The notes under the pieces are model-generated. The model did no database searches. It saw only the letters and a list, made by a program, of their open reading frames with translations, and was not told the origin of the DNA. Below, piece after piece: positions 1-10,176 of a stretch of 64,000 bases of DNA. The number at the start of each line of letters is the position of its first letter. Position 1 is the stretch's first letter. The DNA comes from Nematopogon swammerdamellus (lineage: Eukaryota; Arthropoda; Insecta; Lepidoptera; Adelidae): contig OX336345.1 of the NCBI GenBank assembly GCA_946902875.1, positions 5,921,395 to 5,985,394 on the forward strand, read 5' to 3'. The position numbers and the translations under genes are program-made.

Positions 1-640
1 GTCAAGCACGAGTAAGACTCGCGCGCCGGCGGCTGTTCCCCGTCCTTACCAGTCAGTCATTATATTCTCTTAGGCTTTCGACCTAGCGCTAATGTACAGT
101 TTTAGGGGGAGGCCGAAGGCCGAGCTGCGTTCATTTAAAAGATTTTTTTTTTTTGTAAACAGACCTTTCTTGCCATGTTGGAAAGGAACACCAAAAAGAA
201 TTTAAAAAAATTTACACACTTTTATTTCATAGGTTTCTGAATAAAATTTTAAAAAAATTGGAAAATATTATATAGGTACTTACGAATTTTTATAAGTAAT
301 CCAAAACAAATTGTAAATTAAAAATATGTTTGATATTCTCATAATAAGCCCATAATGATATTTCACATGCCTATTTTTTCTTTTATTTTAATTTTATGGC
401 CTCACCAGATGAAGTACCTACCTAGTTAGTGCGAGCGCACCACCATGTAAGCCTACCTTCAGACCAGAAATGATATCTCCTGAGAGGTCGCTACTTGGGA
501 TGTTAGGCACCCTAACATAACACGTAGAGTGTGAGTGTACTCAAGCGGGCGACTCAACAGAAGATGTCCGTCTTCGTTCGTTTTATAACTGCAAAGTTTA
601 CAACAAACGTAAATCTTATCCGAAGGAAATTGAAGTATGG
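1..640. other. Unassigned AT-rich DNA
   Basis: Apart from a short motif at 108-134, I see no gene, tRNA or repeat that I can name. Open frames are short and lack recognisable protein signatures. The tract contains poly-T and TA-rich stretches typical of intergenic insect DNA. Confidence 0.5.
108..134 (-). repeat. Solitary piece of the 68-bp minisatellite monomer
   Basis: The block containing GAGGCCGAAGGCCGAGCTGC is the reverse complement of the core of the 68-bp unit amplified at 47.2-49.5 kb. Here it stands alone, with no neighbouring Helitron end that I can see. It may be a fragment of a related element, or an independent occurrence of a common lepidopteran motif. Confidence 0.5.
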
Positions 641-705
641 GAGTGATCGCTCATTGGGTCGCGGTCGCAAAGTCGCGGGTTCGAGTGCCGCTCGCGGAAT
701 GACGC
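641..705 (+). repeat. Degraded tRNA-like segment
   Basis: A T-arm-like stretch, GCGGGTTCGAGTGCCGC, resembles a polymerase III B box with one extra or changed base. The sequence before it (GCTCATTGGGTCGCGGTCGC) vaguely resembles a D-arm and anticodon arm. No cloverleaf closes properly, so this is more likely a SINE-head remnant than a functional tRNA. Confidence 0.25.
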
Positions 706-1130
706 CGGGACGGACCTAATCACTTCGGACCCGACTGTAAATCAATTTGAAGACCCCTTTTTTAATTGTCTCTCGTAAAAAAGTTGCAGAGACTCCAAAA
801 TTTTGTATGGAGCTTCGCAATAAAAAAATGATTTACACCAAGAGTATAATTTCTTCAAAAGCAAATTGCATATTTTAAAAGACCTATTAAAGTTTGCATT
901 TTAACGGTGGGACCAAATTCAAATTTGTATCGACGCTACTTCGGAAGCTCCGCATACAAGTATCATTAGATTGGTTACTGGCTACTTAAGAGCTCGCAAA
1001 ATTAAAACAATCCTAATTCATTTGCATTTTAATACATCTCCGTAGGACCGAGCTCGATTAATTAACGGTGATTTTAGAAACGGGTTAGTAATTAGACCAA
1101 TCATTACACGAAATGATGGTTGTAAAAAAA
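706..1130. other. Unassigned AT-rich DNA
   Basis: No coding signature, inverted repeat or copy of another family in the window was found here. Confidence 0.5.
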
Positions 1131-1546
1131 GTTAAATTACAAATTTAAAAAACCCCCGACTCTTAAAAAGTCAAAAATAATTTCCGTTTACTTACTTAAA
1201 GGAGTCGGTAGACCGCTAAGTGAATTCCCGCGCAACTTTTGAGTCTTTATATTTAATTTACTTAGCGGTCCCCCGACTCCTTTAAGTAAGTAAACGGAAA
1301 TTATTTTTGACTTTTTAAGAGTCGGGGGTTTTTTAAATTTGTAATTTAACTTTTATTTGAAGCTTTTTAAAAAAAACCGCATGCAAATCGGTCCACTTTT
1401 TAAGATAATTATTTTTTTTATTACTTAATTACTTTATTACTTGATTAAAAACATAGCTAAGAACCATCCCGATTAAACAAGCTTCCTAATAAAAAAAACC
1501 GCATCCAAATCGGTCCATCCGTTTGGGAGCTACGATGCCACAGACA

Positions 1547-1587
<41 letters not shown>

Positions 1588-1625
1588 AACTTATAACACC
1601 CCTCCGTTTTTTTCGTCGGGGGTTA
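1131..1625 (+). mobile_element. Foldback element J, copy 1
   Basis: Arms of about 97 bp at 1131-1227 and 1254-1350 are near-perfect reverse complements around a 27-bp spacer. Downstream come a GCATCCAAATCGGTCCATCC block, a (CA)n microsatellite at about 1548-1583, and an end block with CTTATAACACCCCTCC and GTCGGGGGTTAA. The left arm contains CCCCCGAC and the right end GTCGGGGG, so the whole unit may be bounded by short inverted repeats. It encodes nothing and is probably a non-autonomous DNA element. A second copy lies at 1883-2265. Confidence 0.65.
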
Positions 1626-1882
1626 ATGAGTCGAAACCTCGGATTGAGTCATCATAACTTGTATGAAGTTACGTAGCGCGGTTGGGAGGCAGATTACTCT
1701 TCGTCTATTATTATGTCTTAATTCGAGGATATCAACATGTTGATCGCGTACTATTACACACGTGAGCGCATCATTACTATGAATGTGCACAGATTACACG
1801 TAATAATCGAGAGCCAAAAGTGACATAACGGCTATGATCCTCAAATTGTTTTGAAGAGTTAAGAAGTCACTCATACTATAAA

Positions 1883-2265
1883 AGTTAAATTACACATTTA
1901 AAAAACTTCCGCCCCCTTAAAAAGTCAAAAATAATTTCCGTTTAGTTACTTAAAAAGGAGTCAGCGGACCGCTAAGTAAATACCCGCACAGCTCTGAGTT
2001 TTGTATATTTTATTTAGCGGTCCCGCGACTCGTTTATGTAACTAAACGGAAATTATTTTTTACTTTTATTTTTTTATTTAACTCCCATATTAACCTTTAA
2101 AAAAAATATGTATATAAAAAACCTCATCCAAATCGGCCCATCCGTTTGGGAGCTACGATGCCAAAGACAGGTACAAACACACACACACACACACACATAC
2201 AGACAGACACACAGACAGACGGAGGCGTAAAACTTATAACACCCCTCATTTTCGTCGGGGGTTAA
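1883..2265 (+). mobile_element. Foldback element J, copy 2
   Basis: This repeats the order of copy 1: inverted arms sharing AAATAATTTCCGTTTA and GGACCGCTAAG, then the AAATCGGCCCATCCGTTTGG block, a (CA)n tract near 2178-2200, and the ending ACACCCCTCATTTTCGTCGG. The arms are more diverged than in copy 1. The two copies have the same orientation about 260 bp apart, so either tandem duplication or two insertions is possible. Confidence 0.6.
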
Positions 2266-2461
2266 AAATTTACTGAACCCAAAGGCATAGAATACTTATA
2301 ATACTGTCAAAAGGCATCTTCAGTACATAATAATAAGAGAGTGGCGTATTTGTACAATGCAATACATGGGTTTTAAAATATTGGGGCATTATTGTTTTTG
2401 GCATCCCAATCGCAAGCACGTACATGTATCTGGCGTTGTTTTATACATACATTTATACCCC

Positions 2462-2610
2462 ATACGTGTCTCAGTGGAGTAGACAGATGCAACGGATCTC
2501 CACGTGCCACAATCCTGACACACCTCTGCCGGCCCTTCCCTTCTCATAATGATCTTCATGTATGTTCGACGGTTACAGGTACCAAACACTTGACTTTTTT
2601 GAGCACATAC
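2462..2610 (-). repeat. Interspersed repeat F, copy 1
   Basis: Read on the minus strand, this segment matches 6380-6531 over about 140 bp, including AGAGGTGTGTCAGGA and CACGTGGAGATCCGTTG. Its family was not identified. The copies are opposite in orientation and about 80% alike by eye, so this is a dispersed old repeat and not a local duplication. Confidence 0.55.
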
Positions 2611-2651
2611 CCGATCTGGTCCAGGTACTAGTGTAGTACATATGCCTAGTA

Positions 2652-2748
2652 CGTCTAGGCCCTAGACTCTAGGGCCTAGACGCGAGTCGGGAAGGGTCGC
2701 CCTAGACTCTAGGGCGACCCTAGACTCTAGGGCGACCCTTCCCGACTC
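2652..2748. repeat. Two adjacent nested palindromes
   Basis: The first palindrome (2652-2682) has 15-bp perfect arms around a single base. The second (2684-2748) has perfect 23-bp arms (2684-2706 and 2726-2748) around a 19-bp spacer that is itself a partial inverted copy. The unit CTCTAGGGCGACCC recurs. No gene overlaps it. It would form strong cruciforms or hairpins. Confidence 0.85.
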
Positions 2749-2953
2749 TTCCATTCACATTCGCTCCATTTCTTTCGTTAATCTCCTATCATGCATTCTT
2801 CCAACTTTTCCGAACCACCGAAACATTCCTTTCTCAATGCTTGTCGCTATATCTTCTTTCAGGGCGCTTGTTTTCATAAAAAACACGAGACCTTTAAAAC
2901 TAATTTCAGTTTAGTACGTACTTATTTGTATGCTGATATCATAATTTAAAGCA

Positions 2954-3378
2954 AAAAAAAACCGGCCGAGTGCGAGTCGAACTCGCGCATCGAGGGTTCC
3001 GTATCGCCATGTCATGGTCAGCGCCACTCACGCCATCTATGAATCTATGGCGTGTTTTATGAAAAGCTTCATATTAGAAATTCATGATTAGTTAAAATGC
3101 TTCATACACTTTTCGGTAGATGGCGCGCATACACTTTGTAGTATCTTATATGGGGACCCCCGTAATTTTTTTACTTTTTAATTTTTTTTTATTATTTTTT
3201 GTTATATCGGCCAATAACACATATTCTGTGAAAATTTCAACGGGATATCTATTACGGTTCAAGAGATACAGCCCTCGGACAGACGGACAGACAGACAGAC
3301 AGAGAGATAGACAGATAGACAGACGGTGGCGTAGACTTAGTAACAGGGTCCCGTACGACGGATACGGGACCCTAAAAA
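2954..3378 (+). mobile_element. GACA-type repeat C, complete copy
   Basis: The element starts with AACCGGCCGAGTGCGAGTCG and AGGGTTCCGTATC. It continues through a block with GCCATGTCATGGTCAGCGCC and a block with ATATCGGCCAATAACACATA, then a GACA microsatellite near 3283-3325, and ends with GATACGGGACCCTAAAAA. The outer AGGGTTCCGTATC and GATACGGGACCCT are near-perfect inverted repeats. It has no coding capacity. Other copies lie at 6735, 17346 (inverted), 24690, 26605 and 35880. Confidence 0.75.
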
Positions 3379-3785
3379 TGATCTTCCAACAGCCTCCGAT
3401 GACACGAGCGTCCAAGTTGAAGTTGAAGGTTAAGCTCATGTTTAGCAGGCATTATCGACTGTTTATTGCCTGCAATAATATTAGATAATATGTACGCTCA
3501 AGGCAGTCATAAACTCTCCAGCATCGGACGCCGGCTGGCTGGTGATGACGACCGGCACCCCTCGATGTGCGAAGACCTCCATTGACTGCGGGCGGAGCCG
3601 CGCGGCGGTCCAGCCCGCACTCGCAGTCAAGTATTTCGCGATATCATCTGCGCTCTCGAGTCGTTCGAACTTTATTAACAGAATCATTATCGTCGAGATG
3701 AGAAATTGGAAAAGATATTTTATTAGTCGGTATGTCGATGCACGAGGCTTGCCCTGACTTGGCTCTCTTTGGATGATTATTCTTC
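3379..3785. other. Unassigned tract containing one coding-like ORF
   Basis: The only notable content is a GC-rich minus-strand open frame at 3481-3687, annotated separately. Confidence 0.4.
3481..3687 (-). other. Short GC-rich open frame, possible exon or fossil coding fragment
   Basis: A 68-codon open frame has a balanced, protein-like composition (for example EVFAHRGVPVVITSQP) and higher GC than its surroundings, unlike the other short frames in the window. I do not recognise the family. The HRGVPVVIT stretch loosely resembles the GVP-x-x-I-T-S region of retroelement integrases, but the acidic residue expected next is absent, so I do not assign it. No convincing splice acceptor with a pyrimidine tract precedes it. 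It could be a decayed transposon fragment, a host exon, or chance. Confidence 0.2.
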
Positions 3786-3789
3786 AAGT

Positions 3790-4424
3790 AAACTACATAC
3801 ATACCACGCGCTGTATCCCGACAATCGGGGTAAGCAGAGTAATCGAGTTGTGCTGCAGGTACTCTTGTAAATTACTGCACAACACCGACCACCAAGTTTA
3901 GCAAAGTATTCGGACAAGATAATCTATAAAGCAGCAAGTAAGGCACGAAGATCCACCCGCTGCTGCTTGACTAGGTGGAAGGACCGTTCCAAGGTGGCTT
4001 GGCTATTCTGTCGCCTGCACTGCATCTTGTCCTTATCACTCAGTCGCATTTTACGGTATGTACGGGGAGAGATGTAGTGGGGCTATTCTTTTTAAGTTTT
4101 GTTTATAGAAAGCGCGACATGTTGCGCCGGGCCACCCATAAGGTGTCTATCGACGCCCATGGACATTCGGTCGTACGCGGGGGCCGCGAATGCCATGCCG
4201 GCTGATAGGTGCCTATTCACGCCTCTCTTGAAGGATCCGAGACTATACTTGGGGGGAAATATGTGGGCAGGGAGAGTGTTCCAGAGTTTAGCAGTTCTGT
4301 GGAGGAAAGATCTGCAGAACCGATTGATATGCATCCGCGGTTATAAGGATGCAATCCCTGCCCAGTGCGCGTTGTGCGGAGGTAGAAAGAGGACGGTTTT
4401 AAGTACCGGCCCCACACGGTACAA
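3790..4424 (-). mobile_element. Family E repeat split by a LINE insertion
   Basis: On the minus strand this is a module X head (GTACCGTGTGGGGCCGGTAC at 4405-4424, continuing at about 4020-4097) followed by the family E tail. The tail carries GGTGGTCGGTGTTGTGC-like and GGGTAAGCAGAG-like blocks (plus-strand sense of the complement) and ends in a short TATG repeat near 3793. The head is interrupted by a LINE tail at 4098-4396. The family has no coding capacity and looks like a short retroposed element with a tetranucleotide tail. Confidence 0.65.
4098..4396 (-). mobile_element. 5'-truncated LINE B insertion with 8-bp target duplication
   Basis: Minus-strand translation reads FLHRTAKLWNTLPAHIFPP and then YSLGSFKRGVNRHLS. 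This is the typical C-terminal end of a reverse transcriptase from the Jockey/CR1 group of non-LTR retrotransposons. The 3' end (plus-strand left side) is A-rich on the minus strand. TTTTAAGT lies on both sides (4090-4097 and 4397-4404), and removing the insert restores module X. The copy is 5'-truncated and dead. Confidence 0.75.
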
Positions 4425-5209
4425 ATACATCTTCAAATATACTGTTCGAGAAAAATATCATGGTTTGTATTCGAGACACGTCGAGAGACATAAATAACGC
4501 TCCCCGTACAGGTGAATTCGTATGTGCACAAGAAAGTCGCGTCCAATCCAAAAATGTCTCACCTCAAAATAAACATGAAGGGGCATATCAATATTGTGCG
4601 TCCGTTCGTCTTCGTCCATCAGCCGGCGACGCGACGTATCATCGCTCGCGTCATAAAAACTCTTGTCACTTTTTTTCGTTTCCCTCTCTCTCGCTCTTCC
4701 GCGAGAGTCAACACGAGCACTATAATAAAAGTTGCTCGCAGCATTCCTTTAAACGAGAATTTATGTTCGCGCTATGCAAATGAAGGCGCTCGGCAATAAA
4801 TCTGGCCGATGCTCGCCCAAATTGTCATCGCGGCGGGATCTTATGCACATTCTGTGCCCTGCGCCATTTACACACTCCAGTCAGCGAATGGTGATGAACA
4901 CACTATTCTGCACTTCATTACACCAACTTTGAGTCAATTGAATTTTGACATGACAAAATCAGACAACCGCACTTAAAAAGGAAAAAATTTATACGTGCAG
5001 TTTCGACAGTGCGTCATTGCGTTAATAACTTGCGTACGTACTGGCTATAAAATTTTAATATAATTACATGTTCTCGCTTATGAAAAACCGCAAATCCGCG
5101 AGTTCCCTAAAATTACAAAAACATTATTTAAATTGCTATCATTATTTTTAATCTTACTAAATATAAATACGTTAAAAATTATTCAATAATAATTATTTGT
5201 ATGTGCCGT
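4425..5209. other. Unassigned DNA
   Basis: Open frames up to 107 codons occur here, but they overlap in several frames and show no family signature. No repeat shared with the rest of the window was seen. Confidence 0.5.
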
Positions 5210-5766
5210 ACCGAGAAGATATGGAACGGTCTTACGTTGAGCGTCTCAGAAACACACACCTACGACCTGGGTGTACCTATTCAAAAATTCCGTATTCCGT
5301 GAGAGCTTTAGGACTAGGATTTTCGTTTAGGTTTATCTGTAAACTATAAGAGAGGCCCTATGTTTCCTATTTAGTTTTTTTCGAAATTTTAGACTTAGTA
5401 GTTTCGGAGATAAGGGGACGGAAATGCTCGATTTTTATATATTTTCTCTAATATCTTTTAAGCATTTGAAAATTATATATATTTCGAATTCCTTATAACG
5501 AGCCCTTTTTCCTGATTTATCACATGATGCATGTGAAAAAAATATTTTCTTAACTTTCTTTGTCTCCCAAAATTGACCCCTAAAATCGCAATTTGTTCAT
5601 TCACGCTATACGTCCGTAATTTAGTCATTAACCTCTATATAAGTACAACTATTTTCGTCCAGTAGATTCGGAGGAAAAATCTATGACATGCGGACGGACA
5701 GACAGACACAAGATTGATCCCATAAGGGTTCCGTTTTTCCTCTTTTGAGGTACGGAACCCTAAAAA
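5210..5766 (+). mobile_element. Long variant of GACA-type repeat C
   Basis: The right end (about 5640-5766) carries CAGTAGATTCGGAGGAAAAA, a short GACA tract, and CCATAAGGGTTCCGTTTTTC followed by GAGGTACGGAACCCTAAAAA. The same end is seen inverted at 12712-12960. The left boundary near 5210 (GTGCCGTACC) is uncertain. No coding capacity was found. Confidence 0.5.
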
Positions 5767-6379
5767 AGCGAGCGAAGCAGTCTCAGATATTCGCAGGTAT
5801 GTAAGTATGTAACAATAAATAATACCTACTTAGTTGTCATGGAAGCGCCCTTGCTAGATGACAGTTGGCACTGTTGATTTCTGACTGGTGTGAACCCGCC
5901 ATCATACGTCACGTGTGCTACGTTCTGTGAGAGACTCTATTAAATAAAATTTCGCCGGCGAATTTATTGTGCGATTTGAAAAATAATAAATGCGCCATTT
6001 GGACGGTTCGTCGGACGAAGCGGGCGCGGCGTACGGACGCGACAACGTCCGCGGTTTCCTATCGAATTATTATATCTGCTAGTCGTATCTCGTTAATTCT
6101 GAGGAGACTGCCATGTCGAATGGTGATTTGATCGCTCGAATCTCGCTGCTTCATACATAAGTATCACTCTTCACGTGTTTGTATTTCGCTCGGTGGGTGG
6201 CGCTATATAATTTTATCGAGAGGAATCCGACATTACACTATTGATATTATGAGGTAATTAAGACGCACAGTAGGGCTTCTTAGCGCTCAGACAGAACCGG
6301 ACGTCCGAAAGTGGGAGGTAAGGATATGAACATTTAGTATAAGAGGAAGAAAGATTTTTCGTACCTGACTAGATCGGGC
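5767..6379. other. Unassigned DNA
   Basis: No repeat family or coding signature was found. A short palindrome (TTCGCCGGCGAA) lies near 5952. Confidence 0.5.
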
Positions 6380-6531
6380 GTATGCTCACAAAAGGTCAAG
6401 TGGGCAGTATCCGTAACCGACGAGCATGCATGAAGAACATATGAGAGTGGAAGAGGCGTCAGAGGTGTGTCAGGAGCGTTACACGTGGAGATCCGTTGTC
6501 TCTGCCAACCCCACCGGGAAACAGGCGTGTA
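6380..6531 (+). repeat. Interspersed repeat F, copy 2
   Basis: This is the plus-strand counterpart of 2462-2610. Shared blocks are AAGGTCAAGTG, GCAGAGGTGTGTCAGGA-like and CACGTGGAGATCCGTTG, followed by GAAACAGGCGTG. The family was not identified. Confidence 0.55.
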
Positions 6532-6592
6532 AAATTTTAGCTACTAATTAACTTTCTTTCGAGAGGTCCTTTCTTATTATCCGCCATAAAAA

Positions 6593-6735
6593 AACAAATT
6601 CTGTGAAAATTTCACTCGGCTACCTATTACGGTTCAAAAGATACAGCCCTCGGACGGATAAACAGATTGACAGACAGACGGCGGCGTAGGCTTAGTTATT
6701 ACTAAGCCTACGCCATGCTGGTACAGAAACCTAAA
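6593..6735 (+). mobile_element. Repeat C fragment altered by a hairpin
   Basis: This is the right half of a C element: the CTGTGAAAATTTCACTCGG block, GATACAGCCCTCGGACGG, a GACA tract, then GGCGTAGGCTTAGT. From there the sequence turns back on itself: TATT followed by ACTAAGCCTACGCC (6683-6696 and 6701-6714). It ends in GAAACCTAAAAA, abutting the next C copy. Confidence 0.7.
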
Positions 6736-7107
6736 AAACCGGTCAAGTGAGAGTCGAACTCGCGCACCGAGGGTTCCGTATCGCCATGTCATGGTCAGCG
6801 CCACTCACGCCATCTACGTACCTATTAGTTAAAATGTTTCATACTCTTTTCGGTAGATGGTGCGTATACACTTTTTAGTTTCTTCTATGGGGACCCCCGT
6901 GAAATTTTTCGTTTTCTTATTTTTATTTGTTGTTATATCGGCCTTAATAACACATATTCTGTGAAAATTTCAACGGGCTACCGGGCTATCTTACGGTTCA
7001 AGAGATACAGCCAGCCCTCGGACACTTCGGGCAGACGGACAGACAGGCAGGCAGACGGCGTAGGCTTAGTAATAGCGTCCCGTACGACGGATACGGAACC
7101 CTAAAAA
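6735..7107 (+). mobile_element. GACA-type repeat C, complete copy
   Basis: It has the same order of blocks as 2954-3378: CGCGCACCGAGGGTTCCGTA, CATGTCATGGTCAGCGCC, ATATCGGCCTTAATAACACA, a GACA/GGCA tract, and GATACGGAACCCTAAAAA. It sits immediately after a truncated copy in the same orientation, forming a head-to-tail pair. Confidence 0.75.
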
Positions 7108-7374
7108 TGACGAAACGCAGAGACAACTTTGCATGCCGCGGAATGTTTGGCGCTCAGTCGAATGCAAATATCACGTGAACCCTGCAATTTGCCTTCTCTG
7201 ATAACAATAGGTCGTTTTAAAGTCGTTTCGGCTCCGGTTCGGCGAATAAACGAAAGGCTAATTTCCCCCGAAACTCCGAGCTTCGCCGTTTTAATGAGGG
7301 CTTTCTCAGGACAAATTGTTGCAGTGGCAACTATTTATGCGATAAATATGGGATTTTTTCGGGATTTTTTTTGG

Positions 7375-7600
7375 TCATGGAAAGCGCGACCGACATTTGT
7401 CGCCGAACCACCCATAAGGAGTCTAACGACTCCCATGGGCATTTGGTCGTACGCGGGGGTTGCGAATGCCATGCCGATCTGACAGGTGCCTATTCACGCC
7501 TCTCTTGAAGGATCCGAGACTATGCTTGGAGGGAAATATGTGAGCGTTCCAGAGTTTACCAGTTCTGTGGGGGAAAGATCTGCTGGTAAACATCCGTATT
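7375..7600 (-). mobile_element. LINE B 3' end
   Basis: This is a copy of the 4098-4396 type, recognised by ATGGAAAGCGCGACCGACAT, CGTACGCGGGGGTTGCGAAT and CTCTTGAAGGATCCGAGACT. Frameshifts break the reverse-transcriptase C-terminal frame. Only the terminal couple of hundred bases are present, as expected for a 5'-truncated retrotransposon insertion. Confidence 0.65.
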
Positions 7601-7762
7601 TTTGTATTGGTACGATTTGTGAACTAGCTCGAAGTGCGTCACTACTTGCTTGTGCCTACAGTCCTAGTACTAATGTTGAGTCTAGAGTAGAGTTGAGAAG
7701 TTAGTGAGCGGCGCAGGCTGGGGCGGCCGAATAATTCCAACTCCAACAAAAAGGTCGCCATT

Positions 7763-8113
7763 GTCAGCCTCGGTAGCTCAGTGGTGCGGTCGGTCGACTG
7801 TCGGTCGTGGCCATAAGCACACCTGGGCACGGTCAGTACTTGGATGGATGACCGCTCGACCTTTGAAGGCTGACCATGGTTGGGATTCCGCTTAAAACTG
7901 TAGGTCCCATTCCTTCTTACCTTACTAGGTGGTAGCGTTTAACCCGCCCGGGTTGGTGCCACTATCTCGGTGTTTTGTATTTTACATCCAGTTCAGTGTA
8001 GCCGGCAAGTCCGAAGGGAAGCACTGAAATGGCACCGAGTTCACCAAGGCGTTATGGGCTGACATCACGGATATAATACGTGATAGCCAACCGTGTCAGT
8101 TTCCATAAAAAAA
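7763..8113 (+). mobile_element. Complete SINE-A with tRNA/5S composite head
   Basis: The head starts GTCAGCCTCGG. It has a tRNA A-box-like TAGCTCAGTGG (7774-7784), then a 5S-rRNA-like core (about 7814-7858, with GGTCAGTACTTGGATGG and GACCGC), then a T-arm-like GGTTGGGATTCC (7878-7889). The body begins ACTGTAGGTCCC and contains TACTAGGTGGTAG, CAGTTCAGTGTAGCCGGC and GGGCTGACATCACGG. The tail is GTGTCAGTTTCCATAAAAAA. It is non-coding and would need LINE machinery to move. Confidence 0.8.
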
Positions 8114-9341
8114 CATCGGTGAGAATTATGTAAGAAATAATATTTTAACACTTATCTCAATCGATCATGCATATTCTAACACAGCAATTAACTATAAAAG
8201 AGAAATTGAATTTAATTCAATTATTATTAATTAAATGAATGTAGCTGTAGGCTTTGTTGAGGAGTCATAACTCTCGATAAACGTCTCCGGCGAGCGCGAG
8301 GCGACTTCATCGTTTGGCATTGAATCGATTTTAAATTTATTTAAAGCACTCGCCCGTACGATTATCGTTTAACGTGGGTAATATATTATCATTGAATTTT
8401 ATTAAGCTAAGTGGAACAAATGCAATAAAGGCTAGCCGGCGAAATAAATTTAAATGTTTCATAGTAAGCATTTTAAACGTTACATTCTGCAGAGTGCAAA
8501 CGCTTGTCGAGGGGCCCAAATTCCATAAAGATGTTCCGAGCCGCCGCACCTCCGTCGCGGTGCGCCACCTGAAGCCTTCCTGGCTCCTTCCTGGCTCCTT
8601 TAGCTCCTTTCAGCAGACTTCTGCTCAAAGGAAAGTGTGGAATGAGTGATGTTTTGGTGGTTAAAAAAAAAAACCAGGGTTAATATAAAGAAGATGCGTC
8701 GCTATAGCGTAATGTTGAGGCGGTGCATGTCGTTTTTGTTACGTTTCGTTTCGAGCCGAGGGTTCACGAAAGGAGTCAAAGGAGCCAGGAAGGAGCCGGG
8801 AAGTCTTTCAGGTGTCGAACGCCCTCCGTCGTCGTTGTGTTCGGTTGTGCGTTGTGCGTGCTTTGTCTCGTGTGCTCGACAAGCAGACATGTGGCTACAA
8901 CCCATTTATTGGCGATAAATTGTATCGACCGAGACTCAGACGAAGCGGTCGCACCGGCAGACGAGCGTTTAGCTCGTTCCTCGCTCGTTCCTCCCAGTGA
9001 TGGCCTGATAACGCTGCACGCTGCACACCGGTCTGTGTACTCTCGAGGATGGCGTTCTTTGGCGATTTGGCGATACAATTATGGCCAAATTGGCAAAATG
9101 TTCGGGCGGAGGCGCTTGAGTCAGAACTCCAAAGATGAACCATCATACATACCAAGGTTTTGCCCAAAAACGTGAGAAAATATTTAGGGACATCAGACCA
9201 ATAGGTTCCGTTTTCATATATTTTGGGGGTATGGAAGTGAAAAATAAATTACAAACCTTACAACATTATTCAGAATTGCAATCGCAGTATCAAACACACA
9301 AACTCGTGGATATAATTAAATGTGAGTTGAAGAGCATGTAC
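8114..9341. other. Unassigned DNA with an imperfect inverted repeat
   Basis: An imperfect inverted repeat pairs about 8555-8610 (TTCCTGGCTCCTTCCTGGCT) with about 8765-8815 (GGAGCCAGGAAGGAGCC). Open frames of 90-150 codons overlap across several frames and both strands of this GC-richer tract, which is expected by chance. None shows a domain that I recognise. Confidence 0.4.
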
Positions 9342-9500
9342 CGTGTGCGGCCGGTACCACAGATTACTTACCGGTACTTTAAAAGAATAGCTTCACTGCA
9401 TCTCTTCCCGTGTATGTCGTGAAAGGCGACTAAGTGATATGACTCCCTTATATTACTAGGTGGTAGGGTTTAACCCGCCCGGGTTCGTACCACCAACAAA
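9342..9500 (+). mobile_element. Module X fused to the start of the SINE-A body
   Basis: GTACCGTGTGCGGCCGGTAC is followed by a second GGTACTTTAAAAGAATAGC, the CACTGCATCTCTTCCCGTG block and GTCGTGAAAGGCGACTAAG. This runs straight into TATATTACTAGGTGGTAGGG of the SINE-A body. The rest of the body and the poly-A tail are missing after about 9500. Confidence 0.65.
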
Positions 9501-10176
9501 CTGTCGCACAATTTGTTGGCAGAATTGTATAAAATTGTATTTAAATGTAAAACTGTAAGATTTGGTTTTCCTTGGACTGAAATAAATAAAAATATATTAG
9601 ATAAATAAATAACGATAATTGTAAATAAGAAATAAACCGACAAGACGGAAAGTAATGGAGTGGAGATGACGGAAGCGCCGAATGGTTCGCCTACAAATTA
9701 TAATTCACCTCCTCATATAGTTCACTTTAGCTATAAAATGCTATGTAGACTTAGACAATCGTTCCTCGAAAGCGATCACCCAGGTTGTTCTCGGGTGATT
9801 TTCAATATGATAATAGGTTTTTTTCTTGTCCTGTCGGACTAATCAGGGCTATAAAGTTCTGCAATAAGGTCATAAATTGAGCAACATTGTAACTGATGTA
9901 ACATCGAGGAAAATAAAAGAGACGAGAAATAACTATCGCGAGCCTAACCTGGAGTTGAGGACAGCTCTAGAGGAGCTTGCTTAGATAGTTGTGATTAATG
10001 AAATGAAATATGTTTATTTATCTTAACTGTTAACAGTATTAAATCAGCCAATTATATTAATATTAATTGAAGCAACAAGATAAATTAATGTTTGTCTGCG
10101 CTAATTGCTGCGACAGTAGGCGAGTGTTCTGCCGCAGCACTGATTTTCAGACAGACCCCATATGTCAGACAGACAT
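9501..10176. other. Unassigned AT-rich DNA
   Basis: No coding or repeat signature was found. Several AATAAA-like motifs occur, as expected in AT-rich sequence. Confidence 0.5.

Noticed and set aside
641..700. tRNA gene at the left edge
   Set aside because: Only a T-arm-like stretch is convincing; the rest does not fold as a tRNA.
7814..7858. 5S rRNA gene
   Set aside because: Only the internal control region is present, embedded between tRNA-like segments and followed by a SINE body; both 5S ends are missing.
8374..9175. Cluster of overlapping frames of 90-150 codons that might be exons
   Set aside because: Frames overlap on both strands in a GC-richer tract, lack recognised motifs and are not bounded by clear splice signals.
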